NCBI GenBank assembly: GCA_002084385.1
Contig: NBLS01000109.1
Span: forward strand, 1-7,699
DNA: 7,699 nt
Source: Desulfobacteraceae bacterium 4572_19
Lineage (GTDB): Bacteria; Desulfobacterota; Desulfobacteria; Desulfobacterales; NBLS01
Reading direction: 5' to 3'
Numbering within the stretch: the stretch's first letter is position 1; each line of letters begins with the position of its first letter. Positions 6,535 through 7,699 of this stretch are shown one piece after another. Both the position numbers and the translations under genes were made by a program. Below the pieces are notes generated by a model. The model did not search any database, was not told where the DNA came from, and saw only the letters and a program-made list of their open reading frames with translations.

Positions 6535-6691
6535 GGCTCGCAAAAAAATAACTTGTACTTCTTAAACGCTGATATATCTAATTGGACTACGTTGTGAAAG
6601 CTCAAAATACGATAGTATTCCTACGCTTTCACAACGTAACCCAATCAGGCATCTCAACATCCAAGAAATACAATTTATTTTTTTGCGAACC
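6535..6691 (-). repeat. Long imperfect palindrome (67-bp arms), likely transcribed hairpin
   Basis: The arms 6535-6601 and 6625-6691 align without gaps as inverted repeats, matching at 54 of 67 positions, including exact runs TTGTGAAAGC-type near the loop and CGCAAAAAAATAA near the outer end. An inner stem AATAC/GTATT (6606-6610 and 6615-6619) closes a GATA loop. Of the 13 differences, ten are C/T or A/G changes that give G-U pairs if the minus strand is the RNA, one would do so only in plus-strand RNA, and two are transversions. The minus-strand RNA would thus have 64 of 67 positions paired. The element overlaps the thiolase 3' end and could be a terminator or processing signal, or a palindromic repeat family member. 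Weaker similarity runs some 6-10 bp past each arm. Confidence 0.9.
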
Positions 6692-7699
6692 ACTAACATG
6701 GCCATACCCATACCACCACCTATACACATGGTAATCAAACCGGTAGAATAACCTTTTCTTTTCATTTGATACATTCCGGTAACCATTTGACGAGCCCCTG
6801 TACACCCTATGGGATGCCCAAGTGAAATTCCGCTTCCAAGCTCATTGGGTTTTTGCATATCCAAATTAAGTTCACGCATACAACCTATTGCCTGAGATGC
6901 AAAAGCTTCATTTAATTCTATCATATCAATATCAGCTATACTCATATTAGCTCTTTTTAAAACATTTCTTACAGCAGGAACAGGTCCAAGCCCCATATAT
7001 GCAGGATCCAAACCGCCTGCAGCAAATTCTCCTATTTTAAGAATTGGTTCAAGGCCAAGTTCTTTTGCTTTTTCAGCACTCATAAGCAAAACTGCAGCTG
7101 CTCCATCATTTATTCCTGAAGCATTACCGGCCGTAACACTGCCACCTTTTTTAAAAGCAGGCCTAAGTTTTGCCATTTTTTCCATATTAGTTTCCATGGG
7201 GCGTTCATCAGTATCTACAATAATGTCTCCCCTGCGGTTTTTTATTACAACAGGTACTATTTCATCAGCAAATATTCCATCTTTGACTGCCGCATAAGCT
7301 CTTGAATGACTTAGAACTGCAAGCTCATCTTGCTCTTCACGGCTAATACCATATTTTTCCACAATATTTTCAGCAGTTAAACCCATATGATATCCATAAA
7401 AAATCTCATAAAGGCCATCGAAAACCATAAGGTCATACACATCTCCCTTACCGGTAAGTTCCATGCGATAACCCCATCTTCCTTTAGGGAGTGCCATGAA
7501 CCACATATTTTATTAATGGTATATGCCGGAGTTTCCTTTAAAAATCCAGCACTGATCATTGCTTGTCTTGCAGTATTTTGCCCTTGTGCAGCCTGCAAAA
7601 CATTACCCATTATAACCTCATCAACCTGAACAGGTGCAAGGGAAGAATCCCAATCATAAGCTTTCTTTTCAAGCTCAATCATTCCCTGATCTTTCAAGG
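6562..7699 (-). pseudogene. Acetyl-CoA C-acetyltransferase/acyltransferase (thiolase), partial at the window edge, internal deletion with frameshift
   Basis: Thiolase joins two acetyl-CoA to acetoacetyl-CoA or cleaves 3-ketoacyl-CoA in beta-oxidation. The 5' end lies beyond 7699. The first frame carries [19 protein letters not shown] and the active-site cysteine in INKICGS, then shifts and stops at 7377. The second frame resumes at [11 protein letters not shown] (about 7494) and keeps the rest: DTDERPMET, TAGNASGINDGAA, ELNEAFASQAIGC, the catalytic His of GHPIGCTGAR and the second Cys of TMCIGGGMGMAM. About 34 residues (the GMKAV...GGMESMS part) are missing at about 7495-7496. The conserved domain ends near LVVRKK at the A7 run (6678-6684); the frame then runs on for about 38 residues through the palindromic element. 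With one A fewer it would stop directly at TAA (6675-6677). The Desulfobacterales-like N-terminal stretch hints at the host lineage. Confidence 0.9.

Noticed and set aside
6377..6565. Plus-strand frame of about 62 residues
   Set aside because: It overlaps the 52-aa peptide on the other strand and the palindrome arm. It has no ribosome binding site and a low-complexity hydrophobic composition.
6535..6691. Integron attC site
   Set aside because: The arms lack the R/L box pattern with GTTRRRY cores, no integrase is present, and the structure is too regular.
6535..6691. Transposon-type terminal inverted repeats with a transposase
   Set aside because: Only 23 bp separate the arms, there is no coding room, and no target-site duplication is evident.

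Overview
The window is AT-rich and bacterial. Every gene I can support lies on the minus strand, so transcription runs from high to low coordinates. The thiolase (including its family-specific N-terminal stretch), the GyrA and RadC sequences, and a small CFGVLDEVFP-type Cys protein all look like low-GC Desulfobacterota, order Desulfobacterales (sulfate reducers or the related multicellular magnetotactic bacteria). This placement is from remembered family resemblance, not a search.

Layout in the direction of transcription: a thiolase (cut by the window edge at 7699), a palindromic element at 6535-6691 on the thiolase 3' end, a 52-aa membrane peptide, an AI-2E family transporter/permease homologue, gyrA, a 15-bp tandem array at 2746-2964 that begins inside the last gyrA codons, radC, a 93-aa four-cysteine protein overlapping a TVP38/DedA-family membrane protein, an 11-bp repeat tract, and a 301-aa protein of unknown function with a TTG start. 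The small peptide, AI-2E and gyrA are spaced 28 and 24 nt apart and look co-transcribed. The Cys protein and the DedA-type gene overlap by 11 nt.

The most striking feature is that four of the five genes whose family layout I know (thiolase, AI-2E, gyrA, radC) lack an internal segment of roughly 90-175 bp. Both flanks are well preserved. Three of the junctions shift the frame; the one in gyrA stays in frame but removes a stretch of the long helix leading to the C-gate. The junctions lie at about 7495, 6140, 4128 and 2503, roughly every 1.4-2 kb. This could be an assembly artefact (gaps closed without Ns, or chimeras from amplified DNA), a decaying duplicate of the region, or something biological; reads across the junctions would decide. 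The fifth gene, the TVP38/DedA type, looks complete.

Two other structures merit attention. The inverted repeat at 6535-6691 has arms whose differences are almost all of the kind that give G-U pairs in the minus-strand RNA, which points to selection on a transcribed hairpin. The 15-bp array truncates GyrA and puts a stop codon in every unit in the gyrA frame. I see no tRNA, rRNA, CRISPR, transposase or phage gene.
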